Shown here: in pieces, positions 6,308-7,302 of the stretch
Numbering within the stretch: the stretch's first letter is position 1
How the letters are laid out: each line of letters opens with the position of its first letter
NCBI GenBank assembly: GCA_913062745.1
Contig: CAJXXJ010000180.1
Coordinates: 1-7,302 of the forward strand
Length of the DNA stretch: 7,302 bases
Source: an uncultured Phaeodactylibacter sp.
GTDB lineage: Bacteria; Bacteroidota; Bacteroidia; Chitinophagales; Saprospiraceae
Direction of reading: 5' to 3'
Position numbers and translations under genes: made by a program
The notes under the pieces: model-generated
What the model was told of the DNA's origin: nothing
The model's database searches: none
The model's input: only the letters and a program-made list of their open reading frames with translations

Positions 6308-6480
6308 GAGGGCGTGACTAAAATGAGACTTTTCTGATATCTATCCTAATATTCAGCCAAAAAAAACAAAAAAAATAATCGCTGTCCGCAATGTAATTCC
6401 GCAAGATCATCTTTTCCCCGTCAAGGGGGATAAAAAACGATTGACTGAATTTCTCATCTTTAGTACGGTGTTTGAACGTT
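6308..6480. other. AT-rich intergenic DNA with an A8-C-A8 tract and a TCCGCAA direct repeat
   Basis: No gene is visible. It holds A8-C-A8 at 6359-6375 (T8-G-T8 on the - strand, 52-68 nt upstream of ATG 6307), two copies of TCCGCAA at 6385-6391 and 6398-6404 (13-bp period), and a CCCC/GGGG hairpin at 6416-6429 with loop GTCAAG. The hairpin is followed by A-residues on both strands' 3' sides, so it does not look like an intrinsic terminator. The T-tract could be an upstream promoter element or bent DNA. Confidence 0.4.
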
Positions 6481-6500
6481 GACCGAAAGGAATATGTTCA

Positions 6501-6508
6501 CAAACCTA
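6501..6508 (-). promoter_or_regulatory. Promoter-like TAGGTTTG box downstream of the anti-sigma gene
   Basis: The - strand reads TAGGTTTG, matching the Bacteroidota -7 consensus TAnnTTTG. It lies 25 nt past the anti-sigma stop and points leftward toward the candidate small membrane gene, which would have a leader of roughly 190 nt or more. The -33 match is poor (TTCTG 16 nt upstream). An 8-mer with two free bases can occur by chance. Confidence 0.3.
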
Positions 6509-6533
6509 TATACATAAACCGTGCCAGAACAGA

Positions 6534-7302
6534 TCAGACCTTTCCGCTGGCGATTAAAAGCTCTACGGTTGGCTCCTCACTGCCGCCGGCCGGTTCGATT
6601 GTGATGTTCAAACTTTCGGCGTTTTCGACATAGGAAACGGCCTGCAGATCTTCCTTATTGTGATCGAGTGTACCCATATTGACCATTTCGCCTTCTACAT
6701 CTGCCCATATCTGATAAATTTTGCCTTCCGGCGGGCTGGGCAACAGGCGGGCACTGACTAAGGCTTGCTGTTCCGGCGCATTGAGGTAGGCTATAGCCCG
6801 GCCGGAGCCGGAGGCTTCAAGCATTTCAATGGTGACCGGCAAGGTAGCCGGGTGGTTGATCAGAGCGTACGACTGGGCTGCTTGCTGCAATTGCTTCTTT
6901 TGGGCACCACAGTCAGTGGACAGCTGATCGTAGCGCAGTTGCAGGTTGCTGTTGATAGCCTGAAGGTCCTGGTTGTCCTGGTAAATGAGGAATGTGAATA
7001 TGGAAAGGGCGATGACGAGCAGCAGGCTTGCCCAGGAAGATATACGGGAAAAGGAAGAGTTGGATTGTGGAGCGGCTGCGTGGTCTGTGCTGTGGTAGCC
7101 ATTTTCGGCGGAGGCCTTTTCCTTCACCCGGTCTTTGAGTTCATCCGGCGGCATGACAGCGTATTGCTGCGCATACTGATCGAGCGCATTGCGCATTGCA
7201 TCTATTTCCCGTTTTATTTCGGGATATGTCTCGGCATAAGCTTCCACCTCTTTTGTCTCCTGTTCATCGGTGAGCCCCAACACATATTGCTCCAGCAGGC
7301 CG
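6534..7302 (-). CDS. Anti-sigma factor with RskA-type C-terminal domain, N-terminus beyond the window
   Basis: The frame remains open to the right edge (GLLEQYVLG precedes a GTG at 7283), so the true start is outside, probably 10-20 residues further. A GTG start at 7283 would cut into the conserved N-terminal motif and is rejected. Counting from 7283: a helical anti-sigma domain at 1-45 (EVEAYAETYPEIKREIDAM) with no His/Cys zinc motif in the visible part, a linker, one transmembrane helix at about 84-101 (WASLLLVIALSIFTFLIY), and a coiled coil at 102-138. The extracytoplasmic RskA-like domain spans about 148-249, with LPSPPEGKIYQIWADVEG and a closing IEPAGGSEEPTVELL. The family binds an ECF sigma factor at the inner membrane and releases it on a signal. 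The sigma gene should lie just upstream, outside the window; that is inference. No clear terminator follows the stop. Confidence 0.9.
   Translation of the reverse strand, partial: GLLEQYVLGLTDEQETKEVEAYAETYPEIKREIDAMRNALDQYAQQYAVMPPDELKDRVKEKASAENGYHSTDHAAAPQSNSSFSRISSWASLLLVIALSIFTFLIYQDNQDLQAINSNLQLRYDQLSTDCGAQKKQLQQAAQSYALINHPATLPVTIEMLEASGSGRAIAYLNAPEQQALVSARLLPSPPEGKIYQIWADVEGEMVNMGTLDHNKEDLQAVSYVENAESLNITIEPAGGSEEPTVELLIASGKV

Noticed and set aside
5739..6533. tRNA, tmRNA, RNase P RNA or SRP RNA in the long gap
   Set aside because: I looked for the T-loop GGTTCRA, a CCA end, and the conserved cores of the other RNAs and found none.

Overview
The window looks like chromosomal DNA from a Bacteroidota member, most likely of the Saprospiria (Lewinella/Phaeodactylibacter-like). 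Four things support this. Two genes have TAnnTTTG-type -7 promoter boxes just upstream. Shine-Dalgarno sequences are absent or weak in front of most genes. The first protein carries the C-terminal module common in secreted Saprospiria proteins. The moderately GC-rich LepA, YraN and anti-sigma sequences have the form typical of this group. The lineage is inferred from sequence style; no database was searched.

Layout. (1) Bases 1-2072, + strand: the 3' part of a large secreted Asp-box/beta-propeller protein, then, 18 nt later, a helical TPR-like lipoprotein. (2) Bases 2083-3647, - strand: an M20-family metal-dependent amidohydrolase followed 2 nt later by a YraN/UPF0102 nuclease-like gene, clearly one operon. 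It converges on the lipoprotein gene with only 10 nt between stop codons. (3) Bases 3648-3883: a divergent promoter region. Both promoters share a near-identical 13-mer (TGCCGTAyATTTG), and two inverted repeats lie between them. The lepA box is so close to the ATG that the mRNA is predicted to be leaderless or almost so. (4) Bases 3884-5674, + strand: complete lepA (elongation factor 4), closed by a strong stem-loop terminator at 5699-5738. (5) Bases 5739-6533: about 800 nt without a conventional gene. The left half is packed with inverted repeats and may be a structured RNA or a dispersed repeat. The AT-rich right half has a candidate small membrane-protein gene on the - strand, a promoter-like box, an A8-C-A8 tract and a short direct repeat. 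(6) Bases 6534-7302, - strand: an anti-sigma factor (RskA-type C-terminal domain) whose first residues lie beyond the right edge.

The protein-coding genes are mostly recognisable families and I see no new multi-gene system. The parts most worth a second look are non-coding or very small: the lepA/M20 promoter pair, the stem-loop cluster after lepA, and the 33-51 residue membrane peptide.
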